Notes under the pieces: model-generated
The model's input: the letters and a program-made list of their open reading frames with translations, nothing else
Databases searched by the model: none
What the model was told of the DNA's origin: nothing
Translations under genes and position numbers: made by a program
Origin: JAMCRM01 sp041685075
GTDB taxonomy: Bacteria > Acidobacteriota > Terriglobia > Bryobacterales > Bryobacteraceae
Length of the DNA: 31,223 bases
Direction: 5' to 3'
Assembly: GCA_041685075.1 (NCBI GenBank)
Contig: JAWLGN010000027.1
Coordinates: 1-31,223 of the forward strand
Shown: one piece after another, positions 7,688 through 15,399 of the stretch
Layout: the number at the start of each line of letters is the position of its first letter
Numbering within the stretch: the stretch's first letter is position 1

Positions 7688-8395
7688 TCAGAGGACGCCG
7701 TACTTCCGGTAGACATCCCGGAGGTAGGCTCCCTCCATCAACTCCTTTCTGCTGTCGGTTTCACGGTGCGCCTTGGCGGTGGCCAGTTTCACCACCTCGT
7801 CCACGCCCTTGCAGGGGATCACGACCACGCCATCATAGTCCGCCACTACCAGGTCGCGGGGCTCCACCAGCACATCGCCGCAATCGACCGGCACATTATA
7901 TTCCAGCACCAGACCGCGGCCTTTCGAATCGACGGGCTTGATGCCGGCGGCGAAAACGGGGAAGCCGAGAGCCTGGATCTTTCTCACGTCGCGGACCAGG
8001 CCGTCCACCACCGCGCCCCGGGCGCCGCGTGCCAGAGCGGCGGTGGAGAGCAGTTCGCCCCAGGGGGCGTTGCGCCGCGACCGGCCCGTAGCGACCACCA
8101 CGACCTCGCCGGGGAGCGTGCTGTCCACCGCTTCGATCTCGGTGGCATACGGTTCTTCCGGCACGTGGTAGACATCCACACAGGAGATGGTGCGGGCCCA
8201 GCCCGCCATCACCGCCTCGGGAAACAGCGGCCGGATGTCCTCGCGCATGGCGCGGTTCCGATACCCCAGTTCGTCCAGTGCGTCCGAAAGGACGGCGGTG
8301 TAGAGCTTCGTTTCGATATGTTCGAACAACTCGAGATCAGCGGGCGCGGGCTGCCGCCCGGCGTTCGTGCGTCCGATTTCCGTTGTTTCCGACAA
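7688..8395 (-). CDS. RraA-family aldolase-like protein (HMG/CHA aldolase type)
   Basis: A 235-residue protein. The TTG at 8395 was chosen because a strong GAGGTGG Shine-Dalgarno sequence lies just upstream and the protein then begins with ordinary family sequence; upstream open frame to 8485 overlaps the DMT gene. Core motifs are WGELLSTAALARGARGAVVDGLVRD (112-136), with Arg135-Asp136 as the substrate/metal-binding pair, followed by GFPVFAAGIKPVDSKGRG (144-161). Homologues with these residues cleave 4-hydroxy-4-methyl-2-oxoglutarate-type acids or related 2-keto acids to pyruvate; others bind RNase E. The catabolic neighbours make the aldolase role much more likely. Product entry into pyruvate metabolism is inferred. 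Confidence 0.88.
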   Translation of the reverse strand: MSETTEIGRTNAGRQPAPADLELFEHIETKLYTAVLSDALDELGYRNRAMREDIRPLFPEAVMAGWARTISCVDVYHVPEEPYATEIEAVDSTLPGEVVVVATGRSRRNAPWGELLSTAALARGARGAVVDGLVRDVRKIQALGFPVFAAGIKPVDSKGRGLVLEYNVPVDCGDVLVEPRDLVVADYDGVVVIPCKGVDEVVKLATAKAHRETDSRKELMEGAYLRDVYRKYGVL

Positions 8396-8417
8396 GATCC
8401 ACCTCGCTCGATATCGG

Positions 8418-8855
8418 TCAAGGTACGCTGAGCAGCACCAGTGAAGTGATGCCGAGCGCCAGACCCAGTAGACCGTAGATGCCAACCTTCTCCCGGAACA
8501 CCAGGAGCCCCGTCGTCGCCACGAGAAACAGGGAGCCGCCCGTGGTCACGGGGAAGACGATGTGCCCGGGCACGCCGCTCGAGAGTGCCAGGCCCGTGAA
8601 GCTCTGGCCGCCCAGGCTGCACAGCCCCATCAAGGCGCCCAGCACGATTTCCCGCCGGGCGAGCCGCTGCCACCTTCCCAGCAGGGCCGCGGCCGCGAAG
8701 ACCAGCCCTCCCAGGTACCAATACAGCAGGTACTGCGATTGATACTCGCCGGCCAGCCCGCGCTCGCTCAGGACCTTCAAACCGAACGGCCCCAGCCCGT
8801 TCGCCACGAAGGCGATGAGCATGTAACGCAGCCACAGCCTGGGATCGCCCTTCAG
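8418..8855 (-). CDS. EamA/DMT transporter, C-terminal half as separate product
   Basis: About 145 residues with roughly five hydrophobic helices (YMLIAFVANGLGPFGLKVL, YLGGLVFAAAALLG, IVLGALMGLCSLGGQSFTGLAL, VTTGGSLFLVATTGLLVF, YGLLGLALGITSLVLLSVP), the layout of the second EamA repeat. The frame is shifted from the N-terminal half. The best start is a CTG at 8855 overlapping the upstream TGA as CTGA, with AGGAGG five bases before it; the first in-frame ATG (Met12) lies inside or at the edge of the first helix and lacks a Shine-Dalgarno sequence. With its partner it would form a normal ten-helix drug/metabolite-type carrier, probably moving the pathway intermediate across the inner membrane. 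A frameshift in one ordinary gene is the alternative. Confidence 0.75.
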   Translation of the reverse strand: MKGDPRLWLRYMLIAFVANGLGPFGLKVLSERGLAGEYQSQYLLYWYLGGLVFAAAALLGRWQRLARREIVLGALMGLCSLGGQSFTGLALSSGVPGHIVFPVTTGGSLFLVATTGLLVFREKVGIYGLLGLALGITSLVLLSVP

Positions 8856-9298
8856 GACCGCCTCCTTTCGGCGCTCTGCTTGTCCTTCCAGAGCAGAAAC
8901 ATGGCGACTGGAATCAGCAGCAGGGCGAAGCCTTTGACCGGCGTAACCGTTTCCTCGTAGATCAGGATGGAAGCCACGGTCGGGATGCCGGAGGACAGGT
9001 TGATGGCCAGCCAACTGGTGGCGATGTTGCCGTGGCGAATGCCGGCCTGGAAGGCCAGGATGGCTACCGACGCCGCCACGCCGAACGGAAGCGCGATGGT
9101 GACAACATCGGCAGGCGCCGCCGGACCGGCTCCGCGCACCAGCGTGACGAGGCCGAACACGAAGACAAACGACGAAATGTAGAGCAGGGCATTGATGGCG
9201 CTCGGCCGGCAATGATTCACGTCCGCCAGCTTATGGAACACCCCCAGGGCGCTGAAGCTGAGCAGCGCGCTGAGCATCCAGATGTGGCCCGATCCCAT
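8852..9298 (-). CDS. EamA/DMT transporter, N-terminal half
   Basis: A 148-residue membrane protein starting MGSGHIWMLSALLSFSALGVFHKLA behind a GGGGAG Shine-Dalgarno sequence. It has about five helices and ends in the charged tail WKDKQSAERRRS. The GNIATSWLAINLSSGIPTVASILIYEE segment is the end of the first EamA repeat in full-length DMT carriers. The second repeat follows in another frame (8418-8855) with a four-base overlap. Its position between the TonB receptor and cytoplasmic enzymes fits an inner-membrane uptake step. Confidence 0.82.
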   Translation of the reverse strand: MGSGHIWMLSALLSFSALGVFHKLADVNHCRPSAINALLYISSFVFVFGLVTLVRGAGPAAPADVVTIALPFGVAASVAILAFQAGIRHGNIATSWLAINLSSGIPTVASILIYEETVTPVKGFALLLIPVAMFLLWKDKQSAERRRS

Positions 9299-9318
9299 GA
9301 GTAGCTCCCCGGCTTGTG

Positions 9319-9358
9319 CGGCCCGCGCGCCTTTGCACCCTGGCAGGCGCGCGGGCCG
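9319..9358. terminator. Strong GC-rich hairpin between the TonB receptor and DMT genes
   Basis: Perfect 13-bp inverted repeat: CGGCCCGCGCGCC at 9319-9331 and GGCGCGCGGGCCG at 9346-9358, with a 14-base loop. On the transcribed (minus) strand it follows the receptor stop by six bases and precedes the DMT start by about 20. No U-tract follows, so it may be a partial terminator or an mRNA-end stabiliser that lowers expression of the distal genes relative to the receptor. Confidence 0.6.
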
Positions 9359-9364
9359 TTCCCG

Positions 9365-12300
9365 TCAGAATAGAAACTTCAACCCAAGCTGCATCGTGCG
9401 AGGTCCGCCCGCGCCCAGAATCACGCCGAACGACGACGTCCCCAGGGTCGTGCCCGGGTTGCTGAGGTTGACGTGGTTGAGCGCGTTGAACATCTCCCAG
9501 CGGAACTGGAAGGACTTCTGCTCGGCAACGCGGAAGTTCTTGACGAGGCCGAGGTCGAGCACGTGGGATCCCGGCCCGTCGATCAGGCCGATGCCGGAGT
9601 TGCCCCACGCGTAGGGCGGCGGCGCGCCGAAAGCCGCGGTGTTGAACCAGCGGTTGCGGTCGGGGTTGGAGATCTCCGGATCGCCCAGGAGCATCGCGCG
9701 GGTCCCCCACCCGTTGCCCAGCGTGGCGCCGGGAACGTTGATCGAAAGGGGCGCTCCGGAGCGGAAGCTGTTGAGCGCGCTGAGCTGCCAGCCGCCCAGG
9801 ATCAGGTTGGCGACCGGGTGCAGATCGCCGCCCCACCGCTTGCCGCGCCCGAAGGGCAGTTCATACACCACGGCGGCGAAGAGGTTGTGCGTGCGGTCGT
9901 AGGCGGACCGCCCGCGCAGGTAACCGTCCGGCGCGAACGGCGTCACGCGGTCGTACTCCCCGCCGGGAGTGGTGTCGTTGATGTCCTTCGAGAACGAGTA
10001 GGAGCCGGTGAACGAGAGCCCGTCCGCGAAGCGCCGCTCCCACTTGAGTTGCAGGCCGTTGTACCAGGATTTGCCCCGGTTCTCCAGTACCGTCAACTCG
10101 CCGAACGCGGGATAGGGTTTGGCGGCCTGGAGATTGGGATACAGCCCCGGCGGAACCTCGTTGTAGCTGTGCATGGAGACCTGCTTGCGCATGCGGGTCC
10201 CCACATAGGAGATGGTCAGGGCCGACCGCAGCGGCAGGGCTGTCTGAATCGAGATGTTCCACTGGTGCGTACGGGCCGGGCGGATATTCCAAACGGGCGC
10301 CTCGCTAACGGACGGCTGGATGAAGCTCTCCGGATCCGCCGGCCAGGCCGTTTCCCAGCGCTGCAGCGAGGGCGCCGTGAAGCTCACCGCTTCCCAGGCC
10401 CAGTAAGGCGGACCGACGATCGACGAGGCGGCGCGATTGCCAGTGAAGGTGTTATAGAACAGCCCGTAGCCGCCCCTCACCACGAAGTCGCGCTGCGCCA
10501 TGGGGCGCCAGGTGACGCCCACGCGCGGCGACCAGTTGCCGTTAGGCTCGAACAGGCTGTAGGGCACTCCGGCCTCCTTAGCACTGATCCACAGTCCTTC
10601 AGTGGCCTTCGCCAGAAACGCCGAAACCGGCTGCTGGGTGAGGTTGACGCTGCCGTCCTTGTCCACCCCCGCGATCACCATGCCGATGGTGGGATCGAAC
10701 GTGGAGGCGTTGCCGGCCACCAGTTCCCTGGCATGCCAGCGTTCGTAGCGCAGCCCGAGCGAGAGGGTCACGTTAGGCCGCACCTTCCAGTAGTCCTGCA
10801 CGTAGATGCCGGAATAGGGGGCGTTCTCCAGCCCAAAGGTTTCGAGCGGAAAGTTGCGCCGGCTGCCGGAGGTAAGGCCCAGCAAGAAGTCGGCGAAACC
10901 GTCGCCGGTGTACTGGCTGTTGAAGTCGAAGGAGCCGCGCGGCGAGTGGGAGCCGTGCCGGCCGTAGACGGAGCGGTCGTCGAACTCGTAGCCGATGTTC
11001 AGCGTATGCCCGCCGCGGATGGCGCTCACGCTGGCCTTGATGTTGCGCGCGTTGCTCCACAGCCGTCCCGGCACGCCCCACGGCGCGCTGATGCCGGTAT
11101 AACCGGTGATACCGATGTTCGGGATCCCCAGAAAGTCCTCCCGGCCTTGGGTGCGGATGCCCTGAACCCCGGCCATCTCGGTCAGGTTCTCGTTCCCCAG
11201 AATGGTGGAGGTGAACCGGTTATCGGACTTAATGTAGCCGCCGCTCACCGTAAGCAACACCGAGGGGGTCAGGGTGTTGGTGTAGTTCGCCGAGATGCTG
11301 TGCTGCATGGTGGTGGTGATGGAGCGGATCTCCGGGTCGTAGCCGGGCGAGTCCGCTTCGTTGTCTACCACGATCCAGCGACCGTAAACCCGCTGCGATT
11401 GCGTGATCTGGTGATCGATGCGGCCGGTGTATTCGAAGGTGTCGTTCTTGTTCGGCGAAATGGCCCGGAAGCGGCCGTCCGGCGAGTTGGGCATCAGCAG
11501 GTAGGGGAAGAAGAACCGGGACGCGTCGGACACACGGTCCGCGGGGATCCGGTTGCCGGGGAACTGCTGGCCGGTGAGCGGGTCGCGGATCTGCCTGGAA
11601 AGCGCCGAGAAGTCTCCCTGCACCATCTCGGGACTCACGGTGGTGGAGTTGTAGATGGAGTCGCTGCGGACGGGCGTGCCCTCGAAGCTGCCGAAGAAGA
11701 ACGTCTTGTTGCGGATGATGGGCCCCCCGATGGCCGCTCCGAACTTGTTCCAGCGGAGCTTCGGCACCCCCACGGCGAAGGCGTTGCGCGCGTTCAGCTT
11801 GTTGTTCTGGAAGAACTCCCACAGGGCGCCGTGAAATTCGTTGGTGCCGGACTTGGTGGCGATGAGCACCTGCAGCGGGTTTCTGCCGTGCTCGGCGCTG
11901 AAGGCGTTGGTGGCCACGTTGAACTCGGCGATGGTGTCCACGTTGGGTACCGCCATGCCTCCCTCGTCCATGGCGGCATTGGCCGTGACGCCGTCCAACT
12001 GGAACTGCGTCTGGTTGTCGCGGGTGCCAAAGCCCTGTACGGTAGCGCCTCGCTCCGGCCCGCCCTGGCCCAGGTAGCGCATCCCGGGCACCAGGTTCAC
12101 CAGCACGATGGGGTTGCGGCCGCTGAGCGGAAGTTCGCGGATCTGCGGCATCTGAACCACCGTTTCCACCGAACTCTTTTCCGTCTGGAGCAGGTCCACG
12201 GTGGCCTCGACCGCCACCTGTTCGGTGACGTCGCCCACTTCCAGCGTCGGGGTGACGCGCGTGCGCGCCCCCACGGTCAGCTCGATGCGGGCCAGCTTCC

Positions 12301-12565
12301 ACAGCTTGAAGCCCGGGGCGGTGACGGTCACCGAGTACAGGCCGATCGGCAGCGCCATCACTTCAAAGTTGCCTGCTTCATCGGTAGTGGCGTCGATGGT
12401 CAGCCCGGTTTCGAGATTGGACACGGTGGCTTTGGCGCCGGCAATTACCGCTCCGGTCGCGTCCTGCACCGTGCCGAGAATGGTCCCCTGTGTTCCTGCC
12501 TGGCCGAAAGCTTGGGAGGCCATCAGCAGGAGAAAGCATGTTGCAAAGGTTGCTTTGCGCAGCAT
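9365..12565 (-). CDS. Oar-like TonB-dependent outer-membrane receptor with carboxypeptidase-regulatory domain
   Basis: A 1066-residue protein. The ATG at 12565 has AGGAG nine bases upstream and gives the signal peptide MLRKATFATCFLLLMASQAFGQ; the earlier ATG at 12574 touches the Shine-Dalgarno sequence. Residues about 25-110 form a CarboxypepD_reg/Cna-B-like beta-sandwich (GTILGTVQDATGAVIAGAKATVSN). The plug domain follows (ELPLSGRNPIVLVNLVPGM, TQFQLDGVTANAA), then a long beta-barrel rich in aromatic and glycine residues ending LGLKFLF with the C-terminal Phe needed for BAM insertion. Proteins of this kind are numerous in Acidobacteriota and import large substrates such as glycans. In this operon it is the probable entry gate for the substrate processed by the adjacent hydrolases. 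Confidence 0.93.
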   Translation of the reverse strand: MLRKATFATCFLLLMASQAFGQAGTQGTILGTVQDATGAVIAGAKATVSNLETGLTIDATTDEAGNFEVMALPIGLYSVTVTAPGFKLWKLARIELTVGARTRVTPTLEVGDVTEQVAVEATVDLLQTEKSSVETVVQMPQIRELPLSGRNPIVLVNLVPGMRYLGQGGPERGATVQGFGTRDNQTQFQLDGVTANAAMDEGGMAVPNVDTIAEFNVATNAFSAEHGRNPLQVLIATKSGTNEFHGALWEFFQNNKLNARNAFAVGVPKLRWNKFGAAIGGPIIRNKTFFFGSFEGTPVRSDSIYNSTTVSPEMVQGDFSALSRQIRDPLTGQQFPGNRIPADRVSDASRFFFPYLLMPNSPDGRFRAISPNKNDTFEYTGRIDHQITQSQRVYGRWIVVDNEADSPGYDPEIRSITTTMQHSISANYTNTLTPSVLLTVSGGYIKSDNRFTSTILGNENLTEMAGVQGIRTQGREDFLGIPNIGITGYTGISAPWGVPGRLWSNARNIKASVSAIRGGHTLNIGYEFDDRSVYGRHGSHSPRGSFDFNSQYTGDGFADFLLGLTSGSRRNFPLETFGLENAPYSGIYVQDYWKVRPNVTLSLGLRYERWHARELVAGNASTFDPTIGMVIAGVDKDGSVNLTQQPVSAFLAKATEGLWISAKEAGVPYSLFEPNGNWSPRVGVTWRPMAQRDFVVRGGYGLFYNTFTGNRAASSIVGPPYWAWEAVSFTAPSLQRWETAWPADPESFIQPSVSEAPVWNIRPARTHQWNISIQTALPLRSALTISYVGTRMRKQVSMHSYNEVPPGLYPNLQAAKPYPAFGELTVLENRGKSWYNGLQLKWERRFADGLSFTGSYSFSKDINDTTPGGEYDRVTPFAPDGYLRGRSAYDRTHNLFAAVVYELPFGRGKRWGGDLHPVANLILGGWQLSALNSFRSGAPLSINVPGATLGNGWGTRAMLLGDPEISNPDRNRWFNTAAFGAPPPYAWGNSGIGLIDGPGSHVLDLGLVKNFRVAEQKSFQFRWEMFNALNHVNLSNPGTTLGTSSFGVILGAGGPRTMQLGLKFLF

Positions 12566-12621
12566 CGCACCCATCTCCTTTCGCGAGTTTTCTAACCCAG
12601 ACCCCTGATTTCCAGTAACAC

Positions 12622-15399
12622 TCAGTAACGCGCCTCCACCGAGTAGCGTGTCTCGGTGGGCGCGGGAATACGGACCCACTCTTTCTGCGGGTCGAAGTCC
12701 GTCCAGTTCCGCCCATTCACGGTCACCGAGCGGAAGGCTTTGGCTTCCGGGTGGCGCAACCGGACCAACAAGGTTTTCGGCCGGCTCCGGGAAGGCATCC
12801 CGATCTCAGCGCGGATGCTGCCGGAAGCGGCCCGGCTCTCGATTTTGAGCGACAACGTCCCGAAGTACGTCGGGGCGCGTTCGACTTCGATGGTCTTGCC
12901 ATCGGACAACCAGGCCCGCGGCGTGGCTCGGGCGAGGACGAGCGCGCCGTCGTCCTGCTCGTGGACCAGCATGTTGCGGTACAGCTCGAACCACGCGCCG
13001 TCGGTCGAAGGCGGGCCGAAGTACTGCCCGTGGGTCCAGCGGTGCTCGACCGGCTCCAGCGCCCCGTGGCTGAAAGCGCTCGCCATGTAGCTGTAGAAGG
13101 CGCGGATGACGGCCGGGACGTCGTCGCGCAGCAGGTGAGCGGTGGCGTGCTGGTTGTAGACAGGCTCGTTGGCGATGCCCCAACCCTTGTAGAACAGGTT
13201 GTCCTCGTGATCGTGGAGCAGCCAGCCGGCCAGGCGGCCGAGAGGGTCCAGCGCTTTCAGCCGGAGGAGATGCACCGCGCCAGTGTCCACATCGGTGCAG
13301 TACCACTCTTCGAGCAGGCGCCGGTAGGTGCCGGCCTCGCTGGGGACATACGGGACCCAGGTATCGTCGCGCAACTGCACCACGGGCGAGCGCATGCTAG
13401 CCGCGCCAAAAGCCTTGGCAATCGCCTTGTAGAGCTGGCGCGCCGCCTGGCGCGTCTCCGCCGCCCGCGGATGCCCGATGCTCTCGAGCGCCCGGCCGAA
13501 CAGGTCCAGCCCGGCATACATGTACGCCTGGTTGAAGGCCCACAGCCCCACCCCGGTGCCGTCGTTCAAGGGCTGCCGGACGAGCCCCTGGGTTTCGGAG
13601 GAACGGCGCACCTGGTCCAGGCACCAGTCCAGCGCTTTCAGGCTGTAGGGCATCAGGCCATCCAGCAGCTCGCGGTCGCCCGAGAGCAGGTAGTTTTGCG
13701 CCACCGAGTACAGCATCGCCGGCGTGTAGACGCCCCAGTTGGCATAGCCGTGCACGTGGCCGTCGCTCTCCTGGTTGTTGCGGAACTGCGCCAGCAGCTC
13801 CTCGGCCGATACCCTGTGGTGGCCGCGCAGGTCGTAGATCATGTAATCCACGTACACGGCCTGGTTGACGGGCCACGGCGTGCCGGTCTGGCTGTAGGCG
13901 AAGTTCGAGTACGGCAGGTCGATGCGGGCGCCCTCTCCGCCGTGGCGGCGGGGCAGCCGGAGGGCGTGCCAGAGGTTGGCGCGGAACAGCTCGTTGACCG
14001 CCGTTTCGGGCACGCGGAACTGCGCGCCGCGCTCGAGCCACGAGTTCCAGAACTTGAGCGTGGCTGTGCGCGCGTCGGCGTAGTCGATAGCGTTCAGGGT
14101 GGCCGCGGCGTCGGGCCGGACAATCGGCGAGGGCAGCTTCACCACCAGTTCCGCCGTGCCGCGCGCGGCGAGGCGGGCGAAAACCGTGGCGTCGATGCGC
14201 TTCTGCTCGCGCTGGTAGTCGCGGGTGCCGCTCCAGACGACCTCTTCCCCGGCCCCCTCGATGGAAAACAGCACGCGCCGGTGCCCGGCCTCCCGGAACA
14301 GAACCGTCCCGCCCTGCTGCTCGCAGTTGATTTCGGAGTTGCTGTAGGCCGGAAGACGGCGGCGGTGCACCATCGTGACGGGAATGCGCCGCGCTTCTCC
14401 GCGCAGTTCGGTGAGCCGGACCTTTTGCAGCAGCACCATGGGGATGTTGCCGCGCCGCTCCGCTGGTGGCCCTTCGAGCGGATAGGCGAACTGCTCGACC
14501 TCGTACCGCACACCGTCGCGCTCGATTACCGTCGTGACGACCGGTAGCCCATCCGTCAACCGCTGGCCTTTCCAGTAGGGAGCGACGCCCTGCTCCAGGT
14601 CCGAGAACGTGAACCAGAACCGGAACTGGTCGGGGTTGCCGTAGTCGTTCCACACCCCGGCGCCGCGGTCGATGCCGAACTTGGGGATGGCGCTGTCCCA
14701 GGTGACGCCCACGATGTGGCCGGGGCGCCGCTCCTGCGGGTTGGTATAGAGCGGGTGCCCCATATCCTCCCAGCGGGCGGTGTACTGTTCGTAGGTGGCC
14801 TCCGGCTCGTTTCGCAGGCGGTCGAGCATGCGCCGCCCCTGTTGGGCCTTACGGGCCGCGGGGTGTTCCTCAAACGGCAGGGGCGTGGCGCCCGCGGCGA
14901 TGTAGACGTCCAGCGCGGGAATCCAAAGCGCCCGGGCGGAGAGAAGCTGGTCCGCCGTCACGCTGAAACCGGCGGTGCCCTCGGGGTTCATCTGCACCGT
15001 GAGCTTCGGCGAACCGACGCGCATGGAGGCGTCGCGGCCCCAGCGCGCGGCGGTGTCGGGATCGGCGGCGGCGATCAGGTCGGCCCAGATGATGTGCAGG
15101 TTCTGAATGGGCTTCGAGGCGCTTGAATCGTAGGCCAGGGTGAAGGCCACGCCGTCCACGTCGCCCGCCCCCGCGCGGCTCTGCCAGGCGCCGTCGCGCA
15201 GCCCTTCGCCGCTCTCCAGCGCGAAACCGGCAGCATCCCGCACCTCGACTCCGGCGCCCGGCACAAGCCTTAGGTAGTGCGGCGCGGCTTGGGCGGACTC
15301 ATGTCCCCACGAGATCCGGACCTTCAACTCGGCCGGTTCCGCTGAAGCCGCGAGCGCAACCGCCGCCAGCACCCATACACTGTAAATCGGCCGTTTCAT
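12622..15399 (-). CDS. Secreted six-hairpin-glycosidase-like protein, unassigned
   Basis: A 925-residue protein with signal peptide MKRPIYSVWVLAAVALAASA. Two adjacent ATGs (15402, 15399) overlap the acylase stop; the second gives better spacing from AGGAG. The N-terminal third is beta-rich. From about residue 470 it is helical with the repeated aromatic/acidic pattern of (alpha/alpha)6 toroid glycosidases (NLWHALRLPRR, YVDYMIYDLRGHHR, GYANWGVYTPAMLYSVAQNYLLSGDRELL, WAFNQAYMYAGLDLFGRAL, GWGIANEPVYNQHATAHLL). The C-terminus resembles the small beta domain of such enzymes (VRLRHPEAKAFRSVTVNGRNW). I cannot place it in a numbered family, and the fold call rests on pattern only. Probably periplasmic, acting on material brought in by, or prepared for, the adjacent TonB receptor. 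Confidence 0.75.
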   Translation of the reverse strand: MKRPIYSVWVLAAVALAASAEPAELKVRISWGHESAQAAPHYLRLVPGAGVEVRDAAGFALESGEGLRDGAWQSRAGAGDVDGVAFTLAYDSSASKPIQNLHIIWADLIAAADPDTAARWGRDASMRVGSPKLTVQMNPEGTAGFSVTADQLLSARALWIPALDVYIAAGATPLPFEEHPAARKAQQGRRMLDRLRNEPEATYEQYTARWEDMGHPLYTNPQERRPGHIVGVTWDSAIPKFGIDRGAGVWNDYGNPDQFRFWFTFSDLEQGVAPYWKGQRLTDGLPVVTTVIERDGVRYEVEQFAYPLEGPPAERRGNIPMVLLQKVRLTELRGEARRIPVTMVHRRRLPAYSNSEINCEQQGGTVLFREAGHRRVLFSIEGAGEEVVWSGTRDYQREQKRIDATVFARLAARGTAELVVKLPSPIVRPDAAATLNAIDYADARTATLKFWNSWLERGAQFRVPETAVNELFRANLWHALRLPRRHGGEGARIDLPYSNFAYSQTGTPWPVNQAVYVDYMIYDLRGHHRVSAEELLAQFRNNQESDGHVHGYANWGVYTPAMLYSVAQNYLLSGDRELLDGLMPYSLKALDWCLDQVRRSSETQGLVRQPLNDGTGVGLWAFNQAYMYAGLDLFGRALESIGHPRAAETRQAARQLYKAIAKAFGAASMRSPVVQLRDDTWVPYVPSEAGTYRRLLEEWYCTDVDTGAVHLLRLKALDPLGRLAGWLLHDHEDNLFYKGWGIANEPVYNQHATAHLLRDDVPAVIRAFYSYMASAFSHGALEPVEHRWTHGQYFGPPSTDGAWFELYRNMLVHEQDDGALVLARATPRAWLSDGKTIEVERAPTYFGTLSLKIESRAASGSIRAEIGMPSRSRPKTLLVRLRHPEAKAFRSVTVNGRNWTDFDPQKEWVRIPAPTETRYSVEARY

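Noticed and set aside
6866..8431. 521-codon plus-strand open frame across the amidohydrolase and RraA genes
   Set aside because: It spans two real genes and their junction on the opposite strand and has no recognisable domain.
9473..12595. Very long plus-strand open frame (about 1040 codons) opposite the TonB receptor
   Set aside because: Shadow frame caused by high GC; the translation is low-complexity Arg/Gly/Val/His-rich and lacks family features, while the minus-strand receptor is clear.
12609..12615. TTTCCAG half-site between the six-hairpin and TonB genes
   Set aside because: No GGAA partner at the required distance.
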